Positions 1 through 6,995 of a stretch of DNA of 13,745 nucleotides are shown here, one piece after another. The stretch's first letter is position 1, and every line of letters begins with the position of its first letter. A model generated the notes under the pieces. That model did no database searches and had not been told where the DNA came from. It saw nothing but the letters and a program-made list of their open reading frames with translations. This DNA comes from Acidimicrobiia bacterium (GTDB lineage Bacteria > Actinomycetota > Acidimicrobiia > Spongiisociales > ZC4RG35): positions 1 to 13,745 of the forward strand of contig JAOUGY010000071.1 in NCBI GenBank assembly GCA_029865445.1, given 5' to 3'. The position numbers and the translations under genes are program-made.

Positions 1-237
1 TCGGCCATCAAGACAAAGCTAACCCGATGAAACGGAGTTTGGGAGGACTATCAGCCGATCCGGGTGTTACGCATTTTCGCGATCCTTTCTCCTCGACGCA
101 TTCGAACTCTAGGTTCGGCCTGCTACCGCGGGTCCTTGAGAGGAGGGTCTCGAACCCGGGAATGAGAGCGAAATCGTTCGCACGGTCGATGCGGCGACAC
201 GGGCCTGCCGTGACACTGGAGACACGGAGGTGTTTCG
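1..237. other. Left-edge region without a recognisable gene
   Basis: No convincing gene lies here. Frame 1 reads nine codons from the window edge to a TGA at 28-30, so the end of an incoming plus-strand gene is possible but cannot be supported. Two small hairpins are visible: CGAAC (103-107) pairing with GTTCG (113-117), and GGGT (145-148) pairing with ACCC (154-157). Neither is followed by a T-run, so neither looks like an intrinsic terminator. The region probably carries the promoter of the small membrane protein starting at 238, but I could not pick out a clear -35/-10 pair. Confidence 0.4.
226..230 (+). promoter_or_regulatory. Strong ribosome-binding site for the small membrane protein
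   Basis: GGAGG lies 7 nt before the ATG at 238. It is one of the clearest Shine-Dalgarno sequences in the window and is the main reason to accept the short reading frame that follows as a gene. Confidence 0.6.
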
Positions 238-477
238 ATGTGGAGACGGGTAGGTGGTCGCGCTGCAGTGGGAGTCATCCTGCTCGGCAACGCCCTCGTT
301 TGGGCCTTGGACAGGATCGACGATCGACTCGCGGTGATCGTTGCCGCCGCATCCGGAGCCGCTCTCGTGGTGGCATTCAAGAGTTCGTCCGTGGCCAGAG
401 CGATCGGATTCGTCGTAGTCGGTCTGGCGCTTCTCAGTGCGCTCGATCTGGGGTTACTCCCGGTGATCCGGCTTTGA
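238..477 (+). CDS. Small hypothetical membrane protein (79 aa)
   Basis: I do not recognise a family. The protein has about three hydrophobic stretches: residues about 9-24, 32-48 and 56-76. They are separated by short charged turns (DRIDDR and KSSSVAR), which fits a small integral membrane protein. The ATG at 238 has a good GGAGG ribosome-binding site 7 nt upstream, and most codons end in G or C as in the surrounding genes. Its last 24 nt overlap, in antisense, the last 24 nt of the convergent MFS transporter gene. The function is unknown. Because it is short, a chance frame cannot be fully excluded, but the ribosome-binding site, hydrophobic pattern and codon use together favour a real gene. 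Confidence 0.65.
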   Translation: MWRRVGGRAAVGVILLGNALVWALDRIDDRLAVIVAAASGAALVVAFKSSSVARAIGFVVVGLALLSALDLGLLPVIRL

Positions 478-1653
478 CTCCAAAGGGTCGAGAGCGAATC
501 CGGGCGCCACGCGATGGAGCCATATCGCACCCACCGCCGCGGCGACGGTCAGACCGATGAGCAGCCCGGTGTAGTTGCCGCCGACCGCAAGGGAAGCCAC
601 GAGTACCGGCATGGTCATGCCCGCATAGGCGACCGCATAGAACGCCCCGGTCATCGCCCCCCGGTCGGCCGGCTCACAGAGGAGGTCGACGAACCGGAGG
701 CCAGATGTCATCGACAGGCCGGAGCCCGAGCCGATCGCGATCGCGGCGGGGAACAGGAGGGGCCATGCTCCGGTCACGAATGCGAGTGTGCCCAGCAAGC
801 ACCCCAGGGCGCCGAGAGCCAACCCGGGAGGGGCCGATCGGTGGGGGCCGATCCTGCCGACCAAGGCTTGTACCGGCACGATCGATGCCATCGACAGCCC
901 ACCCATGAGTCCGGTGACGAACACGGCGATCGAAGCCATCGCCGGCTGAAGCAGCACCGGGAAGAGGCCATAGCCAAGCGAGGCAACCCCGAACACTCCG
1001 AGCGCCGCCGGCACCACGAGCGAGCGGAACGCTCGACGGCTGTGTACCGGGATTCCGAGCCGCGGTCGGATCGTACGGGTGGGGTCGGGCTTCACCGTCT
1101 CCGGTACATCGCGGAGGGTGATGAGACTCACGAGGATCAGGCCGACGTGTACGAGGTAGGGCGTCGCCAGGGGAGCCGGTCCCCACTCACCGAGAATCCC
1201 GCTGAACAGTGGGCCGAGGCCGAACCCGCCGTATACGGCGAGTCCTGTGAGGCGGGCGGCCCAGAGTGGGGCGTCCCGCGAGATCTCCTGCATCCAGGCG
1301 CTCGCGACCACGAACACCATCCCCGAGACGGCGCCCAGCAGCAGCCGGCCCGTGAAGAGGAGGGCGGTCGAATGGGCCCCTGCGAGCATGACCGCAGACG
1401 CGAGGCCGGAAAGCACCAATCCCGGGAAGAGGATCCGCTTTCGTCCGAGAACATCGGATGCGGGTCCGGAGTAGGCGAGCGCCGGCGCCAATCCCAGCGG
1501 GTATATGGCGAAGAGTGCCGTGACCGTCCACGTGCTCAGCTGCAACTCGTTCTTGTACAGGAGGAGCAGCGGTGTCGAAACGTTCGTCCCGTACGCCACG
1601 GCGAACAGCGGCACCGCCAACGCCAACCGGTTTTCACGCACGAAAGGCAGCAT
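454..1653 (-). CDS. MFS (major facilitator superfamily) transporter
   Basis: A 399-residue, strongly hydrophobic protein with about twelve membrane segments in two halves, split by a charged loop near residues 190-215. After the second helix comes SGPASDVLGRKR (residues 62-73), which matches the MFS loop 2-3 motif (G-x3-D-x2-G-R-[KR]). The length is normal for drug:H+ antiporter-like MFS exporters. The substrate cannot be told from sequence. The ATG at 1653 has GAAAGG 7 nt upstream, but this ribosome-binding site and the first five or so codons lie inside a perfect inverted repeat (1636-1672), so initiation may be controlled by RNA folding or by a DNA-binding protein. The gene follows the DUF445 gene on the same strand, 40 nt away, so co-transcription is possible. 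Its 3' end overlaps the convergent small membrane protein gene. Confidence 0.88.
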   Translation of the reverse strand: MLPFVRENRLALAVPLFAVAYGTNVSTPLLLLYKNELQLSTWTVTALFAIYPLGLAPALAYSGPASDVLGRKRILFPGLVLSGLASAVMLAGAHSTALLFTGRLLLGAVSGMVFVVASAWMQEISRDAPLWAARLTGLAVYGGFGLGPLFSGILGEWGPAPLATPYLVHVGLILVSLITLRDVPETVKPDPTRTIRPRLGIPVHSRRAFRSLVVPAALGVFGVASLGYGLFPVLLQPAMASIAVFVTGLMGGLSMASIVPVQALVGRIGPHRSAPPGLALGALGCLLGTLAFVTGAWPLLFPAAIAIGSGSGLSMTSGLRFVDLLCEPADRGAMTGAFYAVAYAGMTMPVLVASLAVGGNYTGLLIGLTVAAAVGAIWLHRVAPGFALDPLESKPDHRE

Positions 1654-1677
1654 ATTGCTGCCTTTCGTGCGTCAAAA
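1631..1677. repeat. Perfect 17-bp inverted repeat over the MFS gene start
   Basis: The arms 1636-1652 and 1656-1672 are exact reverse complements with a 3-nt spacer (TAT). Beyond one C/C mismatch, TTTT (1631-1634) also pairs with AAAA (1674-1677). On the minus strand the left arm holds GAAAGG, the probable ribosome-binding site of the MFS gene, and the right arm holds CCTTTC from codons 3-5. The start codon begins in the loop. No U-tract follows the stem on either strand, so it is not a standard intrinsic terminator. It could be an operator, an RNA hairpin controlling translation, or a copy of a dispersed palindromic repeat. Confidence 0.8.
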
Positions 1678-1693
1678 CGCACCACACGGCGGG

Positions 1694-2893
1694 CTACTCG
1701 AAGGCGAGAACGATGGCGTGCAGCACGAGGCCGATGAGCGCACCCACCACCGTGCCGTTGATCCTGACGAATTGGAGGTCCCGCCCCATCCATTGCTCGA
1801 GTCGCCCGGCAGTGTCCTCGGGGTCCCAGCGGGCCACGGTGGCGGGGATGAGCGTCTGCAGCTCTGCACGGGCGGCGCCGGCGAGCGGTTCGGCCATTCC
1901 GTCGATCCAGTTCGTCATCCGGGCCTGCAGCGACTGGTCCTCCTGAAGGCGGCGGCCCAGCGATTTCAGGGTCTGGGCGATGCCGGTGGTCTGCTCGCCG
2001 AGCGACGCCATGGCGCTCTCCCACCCCGACCGCACCCACGCCCGAAACTCGTCCCGCTCGGTGATGGAGGCCACCTTGTCCATCACCCGGCGCTGCAGAT
2101 CCGCGTCGGTCTGGAGGCGGCGGGCTACGAGTTCGATCCGCGAGTTCACGATCGAGCGCACGGGATGCGAAGTATCCGCCGCCACCTCTGAGAAGAACCT
2201 GTGTGCGATCTCGGTCGCCTTCGTGAACACGGCGTCGTCGAGGGCTTCGGGAACCCACCACGGCGACTCGTCGGATATCCGCCGCCTCAGATAATCGGCG
2301 TTGTCCGAGAGCGCCCGGTCGATGCCCGTGAGGGCAGCGGTCACGAGCGGCTCCAGCTCGCCCCCCTCCACGGCGCGTTCGAGTGTCCTGCCGGCCAGCT
2401 CCGGGATGGGAAGACGGCGAGGAAGATCGAGCATCACGTGTTCGAGGTCGGCCCAGACACCGTCGGATGTGGTGCCCTCCGCCACCGCTCCGAGGATGGT
2501 CGCCACGTGCGCGGCGGCTGCCGCCGAGCCGGCGTCGCCGGCCAGCCAGTGTCCGAGCCGCATCGGCAACTCCGCCGCCGCCAGCCGTTCCCTGACGGTT
2601 GCGGGCTCCAGGAAGTTGTCGGTGATGAAACCGGCGAGGTTCCGGCCGAGCGCATCTTTGCTCTTGGGGATGATCGCCGTGTGAGGGATGGGAATGCCGA
2701 GCGGATGCCGAAACAGCGCCGTCACGGCGAACCAGTCGGCGAGGCCTCCGATCATGCCCGCTTCGGCCGCAGCGCGGAGGAATCCCACCCAGGTGGCATC
2801 ACCCATGAGGAACGTCGACGCGAACACCACCGTTGCGAACGCCAGAACGGCGGTGGCGGCGAAGCGGGCTCTCGACAGGGGATCTCGGGTCAC
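1694..2893 (-). CDS. DUF445 family membrane protein
   Basis: A 399-residue protein that matches the DUF445 family (YjiN-like). It has a hydrophobic segment at about residues 11-30 and then the family hallmark around residues 49-77, including GLADWFAVTALFRHPLGIPI and a following IIPKSKD. A long charged, mainly helical middle part comes next, and a second membrane segment lies at the C-terminus (about 376-398). Both ends are thus membrane-anchored around a soluble domain. No biochemical function is established for the family. The start is GTG at 2893; I see no Shine-Dalgarno but a TATCCT box lies 7 nt upstream (minus strand), as in leaderless actinobacterial genes. The dGTPase gene ends 22 nt upstream on the same strand, so read-through transcription is also likely. 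Confidence 0.88.
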   Translation of the reverse strand: MTRDPLSRARFAATAVLAFATVVFASTFLMGDATWVGFLRAAAEAGMIGGLADWFAVTALFRHPLGIPIPHTAIIPKSKDALGRNLAGFITDNFLEPATVRERLAAAELPMRLGHWLAGDAGSAAAAAHVATILGAVAEGTTSDGVWADLEHVMLDLPRRLPIPELAGRTLERAVEGGELEPLVTAALTGIDRALSDNADYLRRRISDESPWWVPEALDDAVFTKATEIAHRFFSEVAADTSHPVRSIVNSRIELVARRLQTDADLQRRVMDKVASITERDEFRAWVRSGWESAMASLGEQTTGIAQTLKSLGRRLQEDQSLQARMTNWIDGMAEPLAGAARAELQTLIPATVARWDPEDTAGRLEQWMGRDLQFVRINGTVVGALIGLVLHAIVLAFE

Positions 2894-2900
2894 AGGGTGG

Positions 2901-2906
2901 AGGATA
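2901..2906 (-). promoter_or_regulatory. Possible leaderless -10 box for the DUF445 gene
   Basis: On the minus strand TATCCT fits the actinobacterial TANNNT -10 pattern and sits exactly 7 nt before the GTG start, which lacks a Shine-Dalgarno. This would place transcription initiation at or near the start codon. There is no clear -35. It lies in the 22-nt gap after the dGTPase gene, so it could be an internal promoter of the operon, or chance. Confidence 0.35.
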
Positions 2907-2915
2907 CGGGCCGAT

Positions 2916-3914
2916 TCAGTCGAACAAGGTCGGTCGGAACAACCTGTCGTGGGTGGTCAGGGCGAACCGGTCGGTCATGCCCGCCACGTAGTCGATTGCA
3001 CGGGTCAGGTCGGTGGCGTCGTCGACTTTGTAGGACTCGGGCACCTGGTGGGGGGTGGCGGCGAAGAAGTCGACGAGATCCCGGATCACCGTGATCGCCC
3101 TGGTCTTGGGCGCTTCCATCTCGGGTCCCAGATAGACGCGACCGAACATGAAGTCGCGCACCTCGTTCATGCGCCCGAGGACATCCGGGTGGATCGTCAC
3201 GTTCCCGGCAGTTGTGCTCGCCTCGATCACCGACGTCACCATTGTGCCGATCCACTCCCGTGCGCTCTGCCCGAGCGCCGACGCCGCCGGCGGGAGGTCG
3301 GAGAATGAGATGACCTGCGCCCGGATGGCATCTGCCACGTCATGGGTCAGGTACGCGATGCGGTCGGCGAACCGGCACAGCTGGCCTTCAGGGGTGGCGG
3401 GAGGCTCTTCGATCTTCCATGAATGAGCCCGCACCCCGTCGAGGACCTCCCAGCTCAGATTGACCGGTTCCAGCACGCTCAACACCCGCACGCCTTGTGC
3501 CGAGTGCAGCCATTCCCCCTCGACATACGGCGTGAGGGCATCCTCGCCGGTGTGACCGAAGGGGGAATGCCCGACGTCGTGGGCCAGGCAGATTGCCTCG
3601 GTGAGTGCCTCATTCAGGGCGAGCCCCGCCGCCATGGCCCGACCCACCTGGGCGACCTGCATCGTGTGGGTGAGCCTCGTGACGTAGTGGTCCCCTTCCG
3701 GATTGAGAAAGACCTGTGTCTTGTGCTTGAGCCGGCGGAAGGCCTTCGAGTGGATCACTCGATCCCGGTCCCGCTCGAACGCCGTCCGGAACTCGTCCGG
3801 TTCCTCCGAAACGGCCCGCCCGCGCGAGTCCAGCGACCGGGTGGCCGCGGGCGACAGCAACTCGTTCTCGATGAGTTCGCGCTGACGTCTGGTGCGGCGA
3901 ATCATCTCCGTCAT
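2916..3914 (-). CDS. dgt: dGTPase-like HD-domain triphosphohydrolase
   Basis: This enzyme family splits dGTP (and often other dNTPs) into the deoxynucleoside and triphosphate. The HD metal site is complete: H83 in LTHTMQ, H112-D113 in AHDVGHSPFGH, and D184 in FADRIAY. The sequence FRRLKHKTQVF (59-69) is also typical of dGTPases. The frame is open to 4010, but I start at ATG 3914. It overlaps the TGA of the upstream deoxyribonucleotidase gene in an ATGA, has GAGG 5 nt ahead, and begins with MTEMIRRTRRQRELIE, which looks like a normal N-terminus, whereas the extension is the shadow of the neighbour. That gives 332 residues, at the short end for dGTPase-like proteins. The preferred nucleotide and the oligomer cannot be told from sequence. 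Role: dNTP pool control, though a few relatives act against phage. Confidence 0.9.
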   Translation of the reverse strand: MTEMIRRTRRQRELIENELLSPAATRSLDSRGRAVSEEPDEFRTAFERDRDRVIHSKAFRRLKHKTQVFLNPEGDHYVTRLTHTMQVAQVGRAMAAGLALNEALTEAICLAHDVGHSPFGHTGEDALTPYVEGEWLHSAQGVRVLSVLEPVNLSWEVLDGVRAHSWKIEEPPATPEGQLCRFADRIAYLTHDVADAIRAQVISFSDLPPAASALGQSAREWIGTMVTSVIEASTTAGNVTIHPDVLGRMNEVRDFMFGRVYLGPEMEAPKTRAITVIRDLVDFFAATPHQVPESYKVDDATDLTRAIDYVAGMTDRFALTTHDRLFRPTLFD

Positions 3915-4459
3915 GGTGTCCTCGCCGCCACGAACTCCTCGAAGTCGGCCCAAGACGAGATGTCTTCTGCTCCGGGCACCGGATCGTTCCACGGTCGGAC
4001 GAATCGGCACACGATCGATTCCGGACGCATGGCGACGAGCTCTTCGAGGACGTGGGGCCCATCGTCGAGGTACAGATCACAGGTGACTGTCCACTTGTGA
4101 CGGGTGATGTGCACTTCCCGCGTCGGGAGGCGGTGTTCGGCGATCCAGGCGAATGTGTCGTGGGTGGCCCACCCTGGCTTGCGGGTGATGATCACCACGG
4201 CATGGGCGCGAGCCAAACGACGAAGCGCATCGACGGCGCCGTCGTAGGTGTCGAGATGTCGGAAGAGGGAGTGACCGTCGTGATCCTTGGCCCACTCCCA
4301 GAACTCGCCCATATGGCGGAAGTGGGTCAGGGCGGGGATCCCGTCCCATGCCACCATCGAATCGAACGCGACGTCCGCACCGAACTGTTCGTTGTATCGG
4401 CGGATCCAGCCGGAGTTGAAATCGGCCACCACGCCATCGAGATCGATTCCCAATCGCAT
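3911..4459 (-). CDS. HAD-superfamily 5'(3')-deoxyribonucleotidase-like protein
   Basis: A 182-residue HAD protein of the NT5C type, which dephosphorylates (deoxy)nucleoside monophosphates. Motif I is GIDLDGVVADF, with nucleophile D6 and acid D8. Motif II is T92 in VIITRKPG. A lysine of motif III is probably K122, and motif IV is DLYLDDGP with D132-D133. The length and the compact layout fit the bacterial NT5C-like family (PF06941) rather than large HADs. The start is ATG 4459; the frame is open to 4732, but that part is the antisense-free shadow of the ABC permease gene and lacks family sequence. No strong Shine-Dalgarno is seen. The last codon overlaps the dGTPase start (ATGA), so the two proteins are probably made in a coupled way and may act in sequence on dNTP breakdown. 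Actual substrate preference is inferred. Confidence 0.82.
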   Translation of the reverse strand: MRLGIDLDGVVADFNSGWIRRYNEQFGADVAFDSMVAWDGIPALTHFRHMGEFWEWAKDHDGHSLFRHLDTYDGAVDALRRLARAHAVVIITRKPGWATHDTFAWIAEHRLPTREVHITRHKWTVTCDLYLDDGPHVLEELVAMRPESIVCRFVRPWNDPVPGAEDISSWADFEEFVAARTP

Positions 4460-4502
4460 CAGCCCAAGTGTGGGGCGGTCCCGGCCGGGTGGCAAAACCG
4501 GG

Positions 4503-6104
4503 TCACACGACCTGCACCCACTGGGCGACCTCGGGGAGCCTCCGTTCCAGGATCTTTCCGGAGATGAGGAGCGAGATCCCGTACAGCAGGAGCCCCCACA
4601 GCGGGGCGAAGACGAGCAGGATCCAGGGCGCCAGGACTTCCCCGAACCCGACCGTGAGTGCGGCCACCGAGGCGGGAGGCACCAGCAGCAGTCCGATCGC
4701 AAAGAACGACACGAGTTGGGCACCGATCGCAAGACAGCCTTGTTCTGTGGCCTGAGCGAAGACGTCGGTTCCCTCCCGCGGCAGTCGCAGCGGGGTGAGA
4801 ACCGAAACGAGGTTGCCCACGGCGAGCTGGCACAGGATCGCGCAGATCCCCAGCGCTGGAACGTAGACGAGGGCGCCCCATGCCCCGGTGAGGGCGGCGA
4901 TCGCGATGGACAGCACGGTCGTTTCGAGTGTGAGCGCCAAACCTGCCGCGAGATTCTTTCCCATCAGCATGCGCCTCGGCCGGGTGGGCATGACGAACAG
5001 GAAGCTGGCGGCGTTCCGCTCCCATCCGAAGAGGTTGAGGGCGATCGGCAGGCCAACGAAGAGGACGAGCACCGGTGAGATGAGCGGCAACCATCCCCGT
5101 TCCTGAAACTGGGCCAAAGTCGAGGTTCCGACCATGATCGAGGCGATCGCCAGGCCGACGAAAATGGCCGCGCCCGTCCACACGAGCCGCTGCCGGGGGT
5201 CGCGCAGGTAGAACCGCAGCTCCTTGCGGGCCATCACCAGCGCCGGACTCCAGGCCGAACGGCCTGCCAGCCCGGCGGCCCCCCGGTCGGCCCGGATGGG
5301 ACCGCTCGACTGCTCCGGGGTGGTGAGCGACCACTGGAGGAGCCGGTACCAGGCGGTGGCGAGCACCCAGATCCAACCGACTGCGACCACCGTGAACAAG
5401 CCGGCTGTGGCCCAGTCGCCGGCGGCGGCGTGAACCACGATGTTCTGGGCTGCCACGGGAGGGAGGGCGAAACCCCACCCGGTGATCTGATGCGTGAGAA
5501 CGGCCTGTTCGAGCCCCAGCGTGTCGATGGTGTTGCGCAGCCACGCCTGACCCGAGAAGGCACCCAGGCCGAGGGCGGTGATGATGACGATGGACATGTC
5601 GCGGCCGCGTCGGGTTCGAAGCACCGCCGAGAGGGCGGTCGTGAACAATTGGCCGGAGACGATCAGCATGGCCAGGAAGAGCAGCGACGCGAATACGGCG
5701 ACCGGTGCAACGGTTCGCCACTCGTAGACGTTGGTGCCCAACGCCACCACCGGCATCACGACGCTCGGCGAGACCAATGACGCTGCGCCCAGGCCGCGGA
5801 TGAGGTGCATGCCTCCCACAGGGGAGAGTGCGAACTGGGCCGGGTCCAGGTGTTCGTCGATCGGGAAGATGACCACTGGAAGGGTCACCCACACGACGAA
5901 GAACACCAGCGCACCCCACACCGAGAACTCTGCTCTTGCAGCTTCCGAGAGACCCCCGAACGCCTCGAGATGACGGATGCTGAGCGTCCACGCCCCCCAT
6001 CCGAGCAGGCCCATGATCAGCGGGAGACCGATTCTCCGCTGCCAGTCCGCCTTCAGCCCGTTCCAGAGCAGGCGCGCTTTCAGCCAGACGAGCCGTCGAG
6101 CCAT
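4503..6104 (-). CDS. ABC-2 type exporter permease
   Basis: A 533-residue membrane protein with ten or more hydrophobic segments in two blocks, separated by a hydrophilic stretch around residues 270-305 (rich in S, G and R). This looks like a permease of two ABC-2-like halves. The substrate is not predictable. I start at ATG 6104 (MARRLVWLKARLL, a typical basic cytoplasmic N-terminus); the open frame up to 6248 is an arginine- and histidine-rich shadow of the ATPase gene. The gene begins 25 nt inside the end of the ATPase gene, which supports translational coupling and a two-gene exporter. No accessory membrane fusion protein or regulator lies beside it. The 3' end lies 43 nt from the next gene (deoxyribonucleotidase), so transcription may continue into it. 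Confidence 0.85.
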   Translation of the reverse strand: MARRLVWLKARLLWNGLKADWQRRIGLPLIMGLLGWGAWTLSIRHLEAFGGLSEAARAEFSVWGALVFFVVWVTLPVVIFPIDEHLDPAQFALSPVGGMHLIRGLGAASLVSPSVVMPVVALGTNVYEWRTVAPVAVFASLLFLAMLIVSGQLFTTALSAVLRTRRGRDMSIVIITALGLGAFSGQAWLRNTIDTLGLEQAVLTHQITGWGFALPPVAAQNIVVHAAAGDWATAGLFTVVAVGWIWVLATAWYRLLQWSLTTPEQSSGPIRADRGAAGLAGRSAWSPALVMARKELRFYLRDPRQRLVWTGAAIFVGLAIASIMVGTSTLAQFQERGWLPLISPVLVLFVGLPIALNLFGWERNAASFLFVMPTRPRRMLMGKNLAAGLALTLETTVLSIAIAALTGAWGALVYVPALGICAILCQLAVGNLVSVLTPLRLPREGTDVFAQATEQGCLAIGAQLVSFFAIGLLLVPPASVAALTVGFGEVLAPWILLVFAPLWGLLLYGISLLISGKILERRLPEVAQWVQVV

Positions 6105-6934
6105 TCGAGACCAGTGGATTCGGTGGCGCCGCCCACGGCGGCGATGAAGGCGTCTTCGACGGTTGGGGCATCCATCTTCTCGCACAGCCCGGCAGGGGTG
6201 TCTTCGATGGCGAGGCTGCCCGCCACCATGATTCCGATGCGGGTGCACAAACGCTCCACGAGGTGCATCTCGTGGGCCGAGAACACGATGGTTGCGCCCT
6301 GCGCCGTGTAGCGCTGGAGCAGATGTTGGATAAGGCGGGCGCTGACGGCATCGACGCCTTCGAACGGCTCGTCGAGGAAGAGGACCTCGGGACGGTGGAT
6401 GATGGCGGCGGCCAGAGCGACCTTCTTGCGCATTCCTCGGGAGTAGTCACCGACGAGCTTTCCGGCATCGGCCGTCAGATCCAGCAACTCGAGTAGTTCG
6501 GTGCGTCGGGCAACCGCGTCGTCGCGGGGGATGGAGTGCATGGCCGCGGCAAAGTCGAGGAGTTCGGCCCCGGTGAGTCGCTCATACAGATTGAACTCCT
6601 CCGGGAGGACTCCGATCCGGCGCTTCACCTCGATCGGCTGCTTCCAGGTGTCGAACTCGCCGATGCCGGCTCGGCCCTCTGTGGGCCGGAGGAGCCCCAC
6701 GATCATCTTGATGGTGGTGGTCTTGCCGGCGCCGTTCTGGCCCAACAGACCGTAGAACTCGCCGGGTTCGATCCGGAGATCGAGGTGGTCTACCGCCGTG
6801 GCCTTGCCGAACTTCCGTACGAGCCCTGACGCCCAAACCGCGGGCGGGCTGGAGTCGTCGGCCTTGTCGGTGGGGGCGGGAAGTGGATCGATCATCGATG
6901 TCACAGTGGAGTCCATCGGCACCCTAGGGGGCAT
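6080..6934 (-). CDS. ABC transporter ATP-binding protein
   Basis: The nucleotide-binding subunit for the permease encoded just downstream. The Walker A motif is GQNGAGKT (65-72). The Q-loop position carries glutamate in GVLPEEFNLY, as is common in ABC-2 (NatA-type) ATPases. The signature is YSRGMRK (164-170), Walker B is VLFLDE (184-189), and H221 in SAHEM is the switch histidine. The order and spacing are complete, so it should be active. The extra C-terminal part (about 235-284) fits exporter ATPases. The start is uncertain: ATG 6934, 6916 or 6895 are all possible. The first 30 residues are poorly conserved in character (proline- and aspartate-rich). I list the longest. It is transcribed away from dnaX, from a shared 61-nt gap. 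Confidence 0.9.
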   Translation of the reverse strand: MPPRVPMDSTVTSMIDPLPAPTDKADDSSPPAVWASGLVRKFGKATAVDHLDLRIEPGEFYGLLGQNGAGKTTTIKMIVGLLRPTEGRAGIGEFDTWKQPIEVKRRIGVLPEEFNLYERLTGAELLDFAAAMHSIPRDDAVARRTELLELLDLTADAGKLVGDYSRGMRKKVALAAAIIHRPEVLFLDEPFEGVDAVSARLIQHLLQRYTAQGATIVFSAHEMHLVERLCTRIGIMVAGSLAIEDTPAGLCEKMDAPTVEDAFIAAVGGATESTGLEWLDGSSG

Positions 6935-6981
6935 TCTGAACCTGTGGGGCCCCGCCCAACTCGGCTGCGGGCGGCGGGCGG

Positions 6982-6987
6982 TAGCAT
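6982..6987 (+). promoter_or_regulatory. Possible leaderless -10 box for dnaX
   Basis: TAGCAT fits TANNNT and ends 8 nt before the GTG start of dnaX, so transcription would begin at or just before the start codon. No good -35 is visible. The 61-nt gap also holds a GGGGCCCC palindrome (6946-6953) between dnaX and the divergent ABC transporter genes, which may carry the promoter for the latter. Confidence 0.35.
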
Positions 6988-6995
6988 CGGGAGCC

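Noticed and set aside
145..157. T-arm-like sequence on the minus strand (GGGTTCGAGACCC), suggesting a tRNA
   Set aside because: The stem has only about three clean pairs before mismatches. No matching acceptor stem, anticodon arm or D arm lies at the right distance upstream on that strand.
1631..1677. Inverted repeat as a bidirectional intrinsic terminator
   Set aside because: The T-run precedes and the A-run follows the stem on both strands, so no U-tract follows the hairpin in either transcript.
514..1737. Long plus-strand frame of 407 codons opposite the MFS gene
   Set aside because: It is rich in R, E, G and Q with no hydrophobic core or motif, and the opposite strand encodes a clear MFS protein.
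3911..4100. A second, longer start for the dGTPase at 4010
   Set aside because: The extra 32 residues are the shadow of the upstream nucleotidase gene, and the ATG at 3914 has a ribosome-binding site and an ATGA overlap.
6935..6995. Signal recognition particle RNA (ffs), which is often next to dnaX
   Set aside because: The gap is only 61 nt and has no GGAAG-type tetraloop or matching long hairpin.
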